This document shows positions 35,804 to 47,100 of a stretch of 64,000 nt of DNA, piece after piece (position 1 is the stretch's first letter; every line of letters begins with the position of its first letter). Origin of the DNA: Stratiolaelaps scimitus (lineage: Eukaryota; Arthropoda; Arachnida; Mesostigmata; Laelapidae); NCBI GenBank assembly GCA_019614645.1, contig JABWDB010000016.1, positions 1,860,001-1,924,000 on the forward strand, in the 5' to 3' direction. The notes below the pieces were generated by a model, which was not told where the DNA came from, did no database searches, and saw only the letters and a list, made by a program, of their open reading frames with translations. The translations under genes were made by a program, and so were the position numbers.

Positions 35804-38800
35804 GTGTATATGCCGGCAAATCAATACAAGCGGGTGAAAAGGGGTCGTCAAGCCTTAAAAGTAAACGAAATACAAAAAGGAAGCCCGATCGAAAGGTGGC
35901 TGCGACGACCGCAGACGAACGAGTCAGCTAGAGCAATTGACGCCCAAAAATTGTAAACCTCGAAGCAATGAGCAATTTTTGGTGGCTCCAGTAGCTAAAG
36001 GCGCACACACGGCATGGATACCGATGCGAGTCGAGCAGGCGAATGTCGGCACACATTTGTAAAGGGATGAATCAGCGAACTGTAATGTCTTCCGTTGAGG
36101 TGGCTGTACACAAGCAGCTGCCAGTGGCGGCAGTGTGCCTTGACGAAACAGGGACATTGTCAAGGCGCGGGATCGTCGAAAGAGCAACTAATGTTTCAAA
36201 CATAAATGGAAAAGCACCATGGCATCGTTTTGCCGTCAACTGCAACAATAATGCGTAGCAAAAAAAAGTCGCAATAATAACAAGACGACCGTGTGCCGGT
36301 GGTGGTAAGTTCCACACGTGTGAGAGACTTGGAACTATACCATGGCGATGCGACTGGCTACGTTGGTGGCAAGTGTAACTTGAGCCGGTTCATTTTTATC
36401 ATCCGTCTGAGATATGTCTCTATTCAAACGGTGGCGAAGAGAAAAATCTGTAAAACGTGATGAATACTAAGGTTGACGCGGACGCGTGCAACGAGTGAAT
36501 TCACTCAGAATTCATTTCAGTTCAAGGGTCGTGATTAGCCGTAACTGAGAATACGCTGCTAGTCGACGTGTCACATTGCGCTGCACGTAACTAAACCCGC
36601 TAAAAACGAGACTCGAAACTCGGTTGCAGCAGTCTCGAAGAGATCTATAAATCTATAAATAGATTTGCTGCTCCCGGCTGACGGCTAATGCTATATGAAA
36701 GTACACTAAACAAAATATCACTGGAATTTCAAGCAATTCCGAAGCAGCGGGCTCATCATAGCAGATGAGTCGCCGGCAAAATGCCACTAATAAATTTGCA
36801 TCAAGTCAACAAATTTCCCTTCACCGATGTACGTCCGTCGACCGTCTGGCTTGTGATACGGCGACTTTTTGGTGAGATAGCAAAAAAAAACCAAAATTTG
36901 ACTCAGCTACCGCCGTCACCGCAAAAAAAGGCTTAGCCATCATCAGTGAGAACGGCGGGGCCCATTTCCATATTTCGCTCGTACCGAGCGCGGCTCCTGG
37001 TGACGATGTTGGCTCCCGTCAATACGCGAATAGGCAAAGCAAAAAATGAGGCATGTTTAGGACTCACGAGAATGTTCTCCCATTTCGAAAAATGGTTAAA
37101 CCGGCTGAATTGCCGGTGGATGCTTCTTCGCGGTCCCATCGGAGTAAAGGCGCAATGCGAACGGGGCCGGCGACTCTTTTCGAGCGGCGCGGAAGATTTA
37201 ACGTGAACACGGCGTGAGGGCGACTCGACTGGTGTCAGCTAAGATTTTTACGGCTCCTGTCATTGCGGACTCTCTCTCTCTCTCTGTCACTTTGGTGCTA
37301 TGTTGTGTCAATGGTGGCATTCATCAGGCAGAGGCGTTTGCAGTGGATGGCCATTGTCGGCAATTGGTATGTTAGTTTATTGTTTCCGCATGGCTCAATT
37401 ACGGTGTGTAGTCGTCGTCGGTAACTATGATGACATTGCATGTCGAATGTTATGCATCACTTAAGGCAGAAACGTACGCATCAATGAAAATAGCTGATTA
37501 CATCCCCTCTGTTTTTCTGGGGAGCTGTCGCCATATGCCTAATAGTCGAGCAACTTGTTGTACTTCAACATACATCTAAGCTGCGTCCAATCGGAGAGGT
37601 AAACTTAACGACGACAATAGTGTTCTTTGTTTAATTTTTAATGTAAAGATTTTTGTTAGATACCCTCGCTCTGAATGCCTCACCAACGCAATTATATATA
37701 GGCTTCGGCAAGAGTGAAAAGTGGAGTAAATAATTAAGCACCAATAGAATATACGGCAAACAGATAATATGTCAAAAGAAAAGCGGTGAGCCAGCAAAGA
37801 GAAGAGTTGATTTCCAGTTTGATATTACAAGAAAACTGCCGAAACGGGACTGTGTGTGTGTGTCTCTGTATCAATCTACCATGCAGGAAGGTCCTGCTCG
37901 TTCCACTGTTTCATTTCGGAGAAAATCAATGGGGGTCACCGCCTCCAGCGAATGCAACGTGGGCACACACACATAAATGACATCTATTTCGCTGATGTGA
38001 TGCGATCTGTTCGACAGTTCCCCGAATGTCAAACTTATCAAAGTCTACGCAGAGGATAGGTCCCACTGCCCTGCAACGTATTAGCGTGCCAGGGAAATCG
38101 ATAAACAATTACTTGAAGAACAATCATTATTATCTTCTCATTGTGCTTACTATGCGGCATTGTCAAGAATGTTCTGCCTGCACAAACGATTGTCATTATT
38201 GTTACAGCACATGATACAGTCCGTTAACCTGAGATAGTCATTTGATCTCTTGGAATTTGCACAGTGGTCCATTTGGTATTACAGCAGGTTGAAATACACT
38301 CGTGTATTTAGAGGTGAATTTATTTACAATAAAAGTAATAAAGAAACATTGTGTGAATACCTTCAAATGTTGATAGGGGGATGTTTCGCGTATTTAGTGC
38401 AGGGACTCATAGCATTAATGTCTCCGATTGTTCCATCATATATATATATATATAGGTATATGTGAATGTGTTTCGAAGATCCGCGTTATTCCGTGGAGCG
38501 ATGTAACATATGTAGTATAAAAGATGCATGAGCAACAATATTTGTTGTGTTGTCGGCCATCGATCGTCAAGCAATGGCAAAGAATTCTCTTCCTTCGTCA
38601 ATCTAAAGATTCCAGCCACTTGACTGACTCATCAAAGCAGTCACCCAAAATCATCATTTTCGTTCACAGCAACTTCTCGCACCAGGTCAGATACATACAT
38701 ATATATATATATATATTCAGATATTATTAACCCATGCGCCACCAGCATCAGGCCAAGCAGGTGGGACGGCGATGGCGGATCGGGCGAACGAACGAACGAT

Positions 38801-39620
38801 GGGGCTACGGGGGTCAGCGGTTGATGTCCATTCTAGCGGACTATTTTTTTGCTGCCAACTCCATCAAGTGGTCAGCCGACGAGTGACGCTACCGCGCTAG
38901 CAATCCCCCTTCAACGCGTCCTCCTCCCCCCAACCGAACGGCCTTTCTCGCTAGTGTCTAGAACGCGCGTGGTCAAACAACGGAACATACCCATGATGAT
39001 GGATAGGATTCAAATTGCGTCTCGAAATTCTCCCTCTCTCGGACTGCGCAACGGTATCGTGCGGGGGAATAGGCGAACACACACAAAGACAGGCACCAAC
39101 ACAACACAAATCACATTACATGTCCTGCTGCCGAAGCAGCAACACGGGTCTCCTTCTTGGTCCCGTCTCGCACATTCAATAGGTCATTATAGAATACAGC
39201 CTGACAGAACGATGACGACGACGACCAGGACTTGATCGGGTAAAATCACCGTTTACATGTCGATTTTGCTTATTTGTTAGCAAGGCAATAATGGAAGCTA
39301 TAAAGACGTATGTATTTCTTAAAAATTGACAATGTACACTGATACTTCGCGTTGTGATAACGCGAGAAAGCCAGTCCAAAGACAATCACACGAAAAACGA
39401 GAGGGAGTCGTTTTTGCGAAACGTCCCATATACAATTTGCGATAGTATTATAAATAGATAAATGCCAAGCGTAAAGCCTACTCTAGGTACGAGATAAACT
39501 CTCATCAAAGATAGACTGTCGGTGTATAAGTATATACTGGTAATATTTGCTGTGTCGACGCTCAAAGAATAATTGGTATAATATCTATTGAGTTATGCAA
39601 GCAACGTGATTTTTGAAATA

Positions 39621-39662
39621 TTATTCGCTTGTTAAAAGCGAATATTTTATTCGCTTGTTAAA
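39621..39662. repeat. 16 bp direct repeat, 26 bp period
   Basis: TTATTCGCTTGTTAAA occurs at 39621-39636 and again at 39647-39662. The spacer contains AGCGAATA, which is complementary to part of each copy, so a hairpin is also possible. Confidence 0.75.
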
Positions 39663-40581
39663 CGTGCACAACTATAAATACGTGAGCAGATTAAGACAAG
39701 GTCCAGAGAGATGTCGAGACGTTGCTGGGTGCCTACCTAAATGCGTAATGTTGTCTTAGCGAGGGGAACTGTTGGCAGTGCAAATAGCATTTCAGAGCGG
39801 CAACTAACTATGCGCGCTACTGATGAGCTAAATATTGGCAGTAAAGCCACAGCTTCGATGAGGAGTTGGATTTTTTTAGCCGTATTGTTTATCTTGACGG
39901 TACGAACGCCCTTGGTGGCAAAATAGATGTAATATTCGCACAGTGCCAATCGAATCTAAGAATAGCTGAAACTTGCAATCTTTGACGAGACACAATGCTG
40001 GGCTAATTCACGATTGTATAATAATGAATTATGTTTGTTTCACAAAATGCCGCTTCGGAGCGACAAAATTATATTGCGACTAATATAAATATGGGATGTA
40101 TGGACAATTTTTATAAGGCGACTCGTTCTGTGAGGTTACCTTTCTAAATACGCATAGAGTACGTAACTGGTACAGTTAAAATGGGTTTATATTAGATTGC
40201 TTCTTTTTCGGCTTCTATAAAGATCTTAATTATTATTCGTAATAATATTCCTTAATATCTTGAACGGGTACATAGTCATCGACTAAAAAAATAACTTCTC
40301 TCTTTCAACAAGACCGAGGCAGCACACATGACCCGATGGAGTTTCTTGTTAGACAGTTTCATATGCGACCAGCCATATATATATATATGCAAATTTGCTA
40401 TCACATTATTATAGTAATTGTAAAACACTAACTAAGTTATATATTTTGTCAAAAGTGAACTAGAACTATTTCAGCCATGCGAAACACTACGTACACCTCG
40501 GTGTTAATCTGTCCGTCACAAAATAGCTCATTCATTAGTTCATGCAGATACGCTAAATGCAGATAAATACAGATCAATCAC

Positions 40582-40816
40582 CTCTAGCCTCCTGTTCTGA
40601 TTGTACCTGTTTGCAGAGTGTCGGCAGAGGAGCTTTGACGAAATGCAACGGATCAACCGGCAGAGGTTTCGAGGCGGGCGATGCTAACGTCTTTATGAGA
40701 GGTGTGGGCGGCGATCCAGCCTCGTCACCGCCATGGCAATTGCCACCCGATGACAAGACGCCACCGACACCCCCAGCAGTGTCGTACTCATTACTCGCTA
40801 GCCGATAGTCCACCAC
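40582..40816 (-). CDS. smash: LMO7/Smash-like gene, exon 2
   Basis: After acceptor CCACAACAG (phase 0) the exon reads VVDYRLASNEYDTAGG, then Gly/Pro-rich sequence (DEAGSPPTPLIKTLAS), then PLHFVKAPLPTLCKQ. It ends in a charged segment, VQSEQEAR. The preferred donor is AGAG/GTGATT (exon end 40582, phase 1), which with exon 3 restores a Glu codon and gives SEQEAREQIQLATENK, a continuous charged helix. A second donor CAAACAG/GTACAA (end 40607, phase 0) would pair with the inner acceptor of exon 3. Codon use and the clean splice borders support coding, although no domain is recognisable. The plus-strand frame at 40557-40808 is its shadow. Confidence 0.65.
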
Positions 40817-41673
40817 CTGTTGTGGCCACTCGGGGGGGATGATGATTCGCACAAGCAGCGGACATCGTCCGAGTCGGTAGAAGTATCAACGAGCCGGGCA
40901 CAGCGGCCGAACAGTCGGCGCACATCGAGCGACGCAGGCCACAGGACAAAAGAGAAATCAGATAGAAGAAATAGTAATAGAGAGTCTATGAGAAATAGAA
41001 CAGTTCATATGCTCATGCAAGGATAGATGCTCAGTTTATTAATGATTGTTGATATCGGCTATTTTCATTCAGTCGACGATTCCTCAAATGGATATGACAG
41101 CAACAGCAGCATTCAATACATTATATATATATATGGTATAGATCTAAACAATTTATAGCCATGTCGAATTAGAGAAAATATAGTAAATAATGTAATTTTA
41201 GTGAGTTAATTAAAATTAATTAGAATTCTCATTCTTATATGCAACTTGCTTGTTGTATATACAGATGAAATATAACGAGTCATGCAAACGATCCATTGCG
41301 AACATGCTAACGGTTATGATTTAACGCATTACCATCCGAACGATTAATATTACGTCAGCATCAGTGAATGATAGATCATTGACACAATTTGAGGCTGGTA
41401 CAAACTTGTCGATATTGAAGCTTCATTTGAGTTTTGGTAATCTCCATATGGATCTAATTACGCAACGATGATACTGGTACGAAACTAGAAGCCATAAACT
41501 AGCATGCACCACTAAACAGAACGCTATCCTGAACTCAACAGGGCAGGCAGAAGAATGCAGTGATATTGGAGCAAAATACTTGAGGATATCAGACACGTCG
41601 TCTCTTAGTCAGTATAGTTAAGCTGGTGTGTGTGTGTGCGCGCGCGCGCGTGTGTCTATGCTAAAGTACGGAC
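40817..41673 (-). other. Intron 1b of the LMO7/Smash-like gene
   Basis: An 857 bp intron with donor CCCCAG/GTCCGT (weak after position +2) and acceptor CAACAG. It contains a TA run near 41121-41135 and, just inside the donor, a TG/CG dinucleotide tract at 41626-41655. Nothing else was seen. Confidence 0.5.
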
Positions 41674-41868
41674 CTGGGGCCTCGACGAGGCACTATTGTC
41701 TGCATCTCTGTCATCATATCCTCGAATGGTCACTACGGGCTTGTTGTCTTCGGCAGCAGGTGCAGCCGCCTGCTGTTGCACAGGGGGCAGTGTCGATGGG
41801 CTCGTTGTCGTATCGTCACAGTACGGACTCTCGTAAGTGGCCGAATAGCGCAACCCGACGCCCGGCAT
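41674..41868 (-). CDS. smash: LMO7/Smash-like gene, exon 1: putative N-terminus of the long isoform
   Basis: An ATG at 41868-41866 (context TGGAGATGC) opens 65 codons: MPGVGLRYSATYESPYCDD, a Thr/Ser/Gln/Ala-rich stretch, then NKPVVTIRGYDDRDADN and SRPQ. The exon ends at CCCCAG/GTCCGT in phase 0, matching exon 2. An in-frame TAG lies three codons upstream of the ATG, which makes this a credible start if the exon begins at the strong acceptor CTTTTACAG (exon start 42000). Alternatively, an acceptor GCTAG at 41874 would make it internal in phase 1. In that case the phase-1 exon at 49.7-49.9 kb could feed it. The start is therefore chosen on position, not on homology. Confidence 0.5.
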
Positions 41869-42000
41869 CTCCACTAGCTACCACGGCGGTCGCCCTCCAC
41901 CAGGAGGTCGCCTTGTGGTAGCAATGCCAGACTATTGAACCGGAGGGTTTGCGCACCGCTCGCTAGATGGCGCACCTAACGCATCGCGAAACAACTTCAC
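41869..42000 (-). other. Putative 5' UTR part of exon 1
   Basis: The acceptor GATTTCGCTTTTACAG ends at 42001, with a good pyrimidine tract. From there to the ATG at 41868 all three frames contain stops, as expected for a leader. A CTCF-like site lies inside it. The upstream non-coding exon is not certain; a candidate near 48.2 kb is listed. Confidence 0.35.
41959..41973 (+). promoter_or_regulatory. CTCF-like insulator motif
   Basis: CTCGCTAGATGGCGC contains AGATGGCGC, the conserved core shared by Drosophila and vertebrate CTCF motifs, and differs from the longer consensus only at its 5' edge. It sits in the proposed 5' leader of the long isoform. Confidence 0.35.
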
Positions 42001-42707
42001 CTGTAAAAGCGAAATCACATAATGTGAAGTTAGTATTGTTGAAGTTTTTCTTTTTGTAATTTAATAATAGAGTTAAGTTCATTGTGGTGTGTCTATCGTT
42101 TTGTCAGCACAACTTATATCTTAATGTTGTTAAAATAGCTGTAACTTATCACTTCTTCGTTCGCGCCGACGACGCCATTGTGTTATCACAGTTGCGTCAA
42201 GCTTTGACTCCAGGGTAGCAAAAAGTTTTTGTAAGGATACTATCTCGTATTAGACTTTACGCTGTCTGTGGGGTAACTAAGTTGCCTTAAGAAGTTACAC
42301 CTTGTAACTATTTACCTTAATATCGAAAGGCAGGTAGAATTAACCGTTTGCGATTGAGTGAGGCTACATTTCAAAGCACTTGGTTGCGTTTGGTTATATT
42401 GTACCATCAACTAGCCCATTCGTAAATTATTCAATGTTGCCATCTGCTGCCTTCCTCCGAGGCCGTTGCAAATACAATTGTACTCCTTGGCTCAAGATCC
42501 GCGTAGGGCTATGCCATTGGATGGCCTCGAAATAATAATGGCAATCTCACATAGTAGCGGTAGCTGTCATCAGTTGATTATTGGTTTACCATACATGTAT
42601 TACATACAAACTGTGTTGCATTTTATGTTTCGCACCACATAGAACCGGCTCATCATGAACCAACCATTTTTTTGACAGTTTTTCACAAATAGCGGTCCAT
42701 AAAATCG

Positions 42708-42947
42708 CTACATCATTTCATTGCACAACTTGTTTTTGTGTGTTTCCATTTGTTCATCAGATATTGCTTTAACGAATTTAATAGCAAATATTCGTCGACG
42801 CAATCTCCCAGCATTGTCGATTAACAAACTCCAACTTTCAACCAAGTGACGTACTTTCCAGCATTGCCCAAATGATTCCGCGTGGTCACTAGCATCATCG
42901 CAATTTACGATTTCGTGCCTATTGTTGGCGAAATCGCAACTTGACAA
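42708..42947 (-). CDS. Unassigned 79-codon open frame
   Basis: ATG to TAG on the minus strand. The product starts MSSCDFANNRHEIVNCDD and ends in a basic, helical stretch (AGRLRRRIFAIKFVKAISD, then EQMETHKNKLCNEMM). Composition is balanced and free of repeats, unlike most frames in the window, which is why it is listed. It lies just downstream, on the same strand, of the PCNA-like remnant and could be an exon or relic of the same locus. No family was recognised, and a chance ORF of this length cannot be excluded. Confidence 0.22.
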   Translation of the reverse strand: MSSCDFANNRHEIVNCDDASDHAESFGQCWKVRHLVESWSLLIDNAGRLRRRIFAIKFVKAISDEQMETHKNKLCNEMM

Positions 42948-43036
42948 ATGTCAAGGACCGATTCAGTGGCAGACTGAAACGGCACACAGCCGATGAACAA
43001 GTAAAATATGCCTACACAATTAGCCTTTCGGCAATT

Positions 43037-43201
43037 TTATTCAATCATTTCTTCCTCTTTTACGACTATCGCCAGTGACACCACAACTGGGCTGTCTGCA
43101 GCCACCGCAAAGGTGACCGCCCCACTGCCGAAGCGGTTGACAAACTTCAGTGCGTTGACATTGTCTATGATATTACCAATGTCTACGACAAAACGTCTTC
43201 T
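43037..43201 (-). pseudogene. PCNA-like C-terminal remnant (weak)
   Basis: A 54-codon minus-strand frame between stops reads VVDIGNIIDNVNALKFVNRF, then GSGAVTFAVAADSPVVVSLA, and ends in an acidic EEEMIE before TAA. The pattern A-L-K-F-V-N-x-F, a short gap, then V-T-F-x-x-x-A-D-x-P-x-V-V-x-x-x-I with an acidic end resembles the last sliding-clamp strands of PCNA. The gap is several residues shorter than usual, the YYLAPK end is absent, and the frame is closed by a stop immediately upstream. If real it is a decayed fragment or a single diverged exon. The similarity was judged by eye and is not strong. Confidence 0.28.
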
Positions 43202-43423
43202 TTATGACACGTCTTCTTTAAACGTCTAATTTATGACACGGTATTCATTATCGGCCGGAGAGAACGCAATGTCAATGAACAAAATCCATACGTGTATGAA
43301 CGCAAATGTATCGGAGTCAGAGAGAGTGAGAGAGAGGATATTGAGAATCCAATGTCCATCTTGCTCCGGATACCCACCTAATAATAATAATAATCTATAA
43401 TAACAAATGTGCAAATCATCTAA

Positions 43424-43530
43424 CGCATCCATTCGTATGTGCCGTGTTGGATTCGAACCCGAGACCCTATGGCTCGAAGTTGTCGGCGCTTCCCCTATGC
43501 CAACTCCCATTATCACAGCTACCCCAACAA
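43424..43530 (-). mobile_element. tRNA-derived SINE, family 1, copy B
   Basis: On the minus strand: GTTGGCATAGGGGAAGCGCC (A-box region), CTTCGAGCCATAGGGTCTC, B box GGGTTCGAATCC (plus 43460-43449), then CACATACGAATGG. The tail runs toward an AAT microsatellite at 43380-43394. It is the same family as the copy at 10.0-10.1 kb, in the opposite orientation. The head is too degenerate for a functional tRNA. Confidence 0.65.
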
Positions 43531-44106
43531 CATCATTTAGCGTGGAAAACTTCGCTGGCCGCAGCATCAGTGTCAACGAGCATCGCTGGCAGCGGGAGAC
43601 CTGATTTTGTCTGTGAAGAACGAAGACCAACGGACACACTTCTACACCACAACGAAACGCAACCACAGAAGCTCGAGCTTCCTTTGTTGGCTTGTTGTTC
43701 ATTGTTGCCATCGTTGCTTTGCATTTTCACCGTTTCCACGTAGGCGACAGACCACCAAGTTCAACTCTATGCGGTGTTTCATATTCCTTCGCATGCTTAG
43801 TTGAAGTTCTGTCGCTTCATTCCTATCCGTTGACAGAGAGGTCGCTCTGCTCGCCGCCGGTCGTGGTTCGACCAGTTTCAGCGCAAGTGCCTTCCGACGA
43901 CGAGGCGACTATTTCTAGACATCATTTCGCTGTGGCCGACAATGCGGCGCTAGTCCCCGAACGAACGCTGACGCTAGCCGGCGCTTCGTATAGGTATTGG
44001 GCCATAGTTGCCGGCCGTGGCGGCAGGCGAAAGACAAGCCGATTTCTGCTTTGGTTACGCAGTCGCCAAGTGACTGTATTCAATGCCAGCCAGTCAGCCA
44101 GCCGAG

Positions 44107-44114
44107 TATAAAAG
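44107..44114 (+). promoter_or_regulatory. TATA-box-like element on the plus strand
   Basis: TATAAAAG lies in a GC-rich stretch and is followed about 50 bp later by an ATG at 44160 that opens a basic 73-codon frame (MTRATRLRGSERPREMENNQ at its start). No initiator or downstream promoter element was clear, and the frame is of doubtful coding nature. Confidence 0.25.
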
Positions 44115-47100
44115 CAGCAGCAGCGGCCGTAGCAGAGAGGACGACACCTCGTAACCTCGATGACAAGAGCAACCCGACTGAGGGGCTCAGAACGACCCCG
44201 CGAGATGGAAAACAACCAAAGCAAACGAAAGAGAAGACATCGCAGCCAAGAGACAAACTGTTCCCCCCGCCACAACGTGATGGTGGCAAGGAGTCCGGTA
44301 GAAAAATATAGAGAGAGAGAGAGAGTGACGACAACAACGGTGGTCTACTTAACAGGTGCGGCCAGCGTTTCGGCCGAATGAAGAACTCGACGAATGGATG
44401 AATGGAGCCAACGAGTAGCGTCAAAACAACATCGTCATCATCACCATCATTTGTGCCGGCGAAAAGGAAGCCACGACAGCGGCAATGACACCCTGCAAAA
44501 GACTGAAGATCGACAGAATATATATATATATATGGGGATGAAAAGATGGGAGCTAGAGCCACGTGTTTCGCCGGTCAGGGGCTTGGGGGGTCTCGAGAAA
44601 TGACGCCGAGACATAGACAAAACAAGCGACATAGACACTGACATGAGGGGCGAATGAGTCAGGTGTGAGAATGACGGGTGCGCAAACAGATGACCCCGTA
44701 AATGACTTGACGCTGCTGCGGCTGTTGTCTAGAAGAAAGATCGTTGCTATTTGAAGCGGGCAAGAAGAGCGACGGCGGATAACAGATATCAGCGGTAACA
44801 ACAACAGGTAGAACTTAACACTGAGGTTATTCTATCAGATAACAGATCGTGTTCAAGTGACACATGAATATTCTGAAATTACGCGTCATCACAGAACGTA
44901 TACACACACACCCACTCACACATACATGTCTATTGTTATTATTATTTATTATTTTGTATAGGAGTTAGCATTTTTACTGTAAGATTGCTCAAAATGTGGG
45001 TTGCAAGCTCTCGTTATGGTAAATGCGTTCACTTATGATGCAAGACCCTGAGAGTTGTCGCCAACTCGTTTGATTACCAACGAAAATCATACACACACAC
45101 ACATATATATATAGCAATAGCGTTTTTTATCAATAAGGATTTCGCGCAAAGCCAAAGCTAGATGTCAGCAGTTATGCAATTGCATGATAAATCACACAGC
45201 ACGGTTAGCGGCATATCCCTTGAGCTTTTCATTACGCACAGCAGACTCTTGCAACACCGAATTCAAGGGCGAAGTCAGAGCAGCAGTCAAGAAACAACGC
45301 TTTGTAAGTGGGAGCTATTCGTCCGGCAGATCGCTGAAGAAGCGCTGTAGCTGACGAAGACATTTGCTCAAATTTCATATGAACACAGGCAGACACCCAT
45401 ATCTACACAAGCTGCGGGCTATGCATGTAATAAGAATAGTTTCTTATTTCGGTACACCCTGATTCGCTTTAGCGATTTCGGTCACACTCACGCATGTAAC
45501 ATCAACAGAATAGGAGATATGTATTATATATCATCTTCATCGCAATCTCAACTAATGTCAACAATGTTTCTGCATCCTCATCTACACAACATATGGTCCT
45601 GCCAGTCGGCTAGCGATGAAAATTATGCACAACAGTCTGAAACAGAATTGCCTCTGCTTTTTTCTAGATTGAACAATACGCATGGTACGGTATTACACAT
45701 ATTGTTATTACCAATACGATGCAATAACAGTTGTAAGAGTGGTAGCAGTGTCAGTAATGAGATAATCATATCGAGTCGATAATGTGTACGATTATCCTAT
45801 CCATCTCACACTAACCCCGCTCCCCGCCTGCCTCCCGTACGTTTCCATAATCCCTGCCACCTTTGTGATGATTCTGCCGTAGCCACAGTGTTTTGCTGAA
45901 TCATTTTTCTATTATAACTTGTTCTCATGATGAGCCCGTTCGTACACTGTTTCATCAGATCTGTCCAAGTGGCTGTCTGGCTGTCAACCGCGCTATGTCC
46001 AACGCTGTGCTGATTATTACAAGGATGATGATGGTGATGATAGCAGGAAAGAGAGGCGAAAGTCAGCGAAAGCCCCCACGTGGACGATCAAAACATATAT
46101 TATAGTACCTGTCTACGAATCACTGAGCTGCGACGCTCCATAGGGCAGCTATTGCTCGCGACGTCAATAATCGCTTTCAATTACTATTATTAATATACGA
46201 TATGTATTGGATAAAGATGGCGGGTGTCGACACTTGATCACCACGACGGCGGCGGCGGCGGCCGGCAGCGACGATACGGCTGGCGGTGCACTACACGATA
46301 GAGAGGTTGGCATCACAGCATCAGTGCAACTACCGCCACCACCACCCCCGGCACCGATCGTTCAACCGTTTTACGCTGGTGGCTGCCGCTGCTGCCATTA
46401 TCTATATTTCTTTCTTACATTCATTCATTCATTTCTTCTTTCGTTTACTGTTATTATCTCCCAACGACGATTTTACTAATGACTACTGTGAAGACTACTA
46501 CAGCAGCAGCAGTGGTAACAACAACAACAACAAGATGCTGATGGTGATGATACCAATGATGGGTATCACCAATGTGGTGGGGTCAACAATGGGGTCAGCA
46601 ATGACGGAGGATAACCAAGACGATGATGATCCAAATGATAAGGTCCATCCCCTCGTCTTGCCGGATCGTTTGTGACTCCCAAGAACTTTTTGGGGGGTGC
46701 TGTTGTACGCAGTTTAGTCTACCGTTAGCCGTTAGCGGTCATCATCGTCGTCATCAAATGCAGCACTACTTAACGAGCGAAAAATGAAGGAAATCCGGAA
46801 TACGGTGGACTTCCTATATTCCCGATGCTGGTCCATGTTCGAAAGGAAAGACCAGGAGAGGGAATGAGACGAGATATGACGAGGTACGGGGTGGTGGGAA
46901 ATCGAATATATGTAATAATAATAATAATAAAAGAATTGGCGGCAATCCGATATGGCAGGAGGGTAGAGGGGGTGCGGCAGCAGCAATAGACTCGACTTGT
47001 TTGTTTTTCTAATTTTACAACTGAAATGATGCCATAACTACTACTTGCAATACATGTATATATGTATATGATACTATTCACAGCGCATGGCACACGATGG

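Larger units (their letters stand above)
31354..40581 (-). other. Intron 2 of the LMO7/Smash-like gene
   Basis: No coding exon is supported in this 9.2 kb. It holds AAT at 31635-31656, TA at 31724-31742, ATT at 32417-32444, a TA/GA compound at 34693-34736, TA at 35405-35429 and 35768-35800, TC at 37269-37286, TA at 38437-38455 and 38697-38715, a 16 bp direct repeat at 39621-39662, and TA at 40375-40388. The larger open frames (34615-35157, 34339-34722) run through the TA/CAG repeats or lack splice borders. Confidence 0.6.
216..42000 (-). other. smash: Gene span: LMO7/LIMCH1/Smallish-family scaffold protein, 8 coding exons (3' end probably outside the window)
   Basis: This entry gives the gene-level view. 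Eight minus-strand coding exons have GT/AG borders whose codon phases agree at every junction (0, 1, 0, 2, 1, 0, 2 in order from exon 1). Together they give about 1,495 residues: N-terminal low-complexity region (1-143), acidic helix plus the WQANLDKWKSARRQR block (about 145-220), PDZ (about 379-461), a ten-unit IEPxLIxRK array (about 510-827), a Ser/Thr/Pro-rich linker, and a Tyr-motif tail (about 1150-1423). In vertebrate LIMCH1 and LMO7 a very similar WQDDLAKWKSRRRS stretch is followed by a K-x-Y-x-E-M/I block; here it is KVKTFSEMMQQR. Drosophila Smallish is the LMO7 homologue. It is known as a junctional, Src42A- and Bazooka-binding regulator of actomyosin. The symbol is assigned by family, not by a search. 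The family's LIM domain was not found and is presumed to lie beyond base 1. Confidence 0.75.

Noticed and set aside
41628..41921. 97-codon plus-strand frame
   Set aside because: Antisense to exon 1, and its start lies in a TG/CG dinucleotide tract.
43444..43530. tRNA gene on the minus strand
   Set aside because: B box present, but the acceptor and anticodon arms do not fold and a related copy exists at 10 kb, so it is a SINE.
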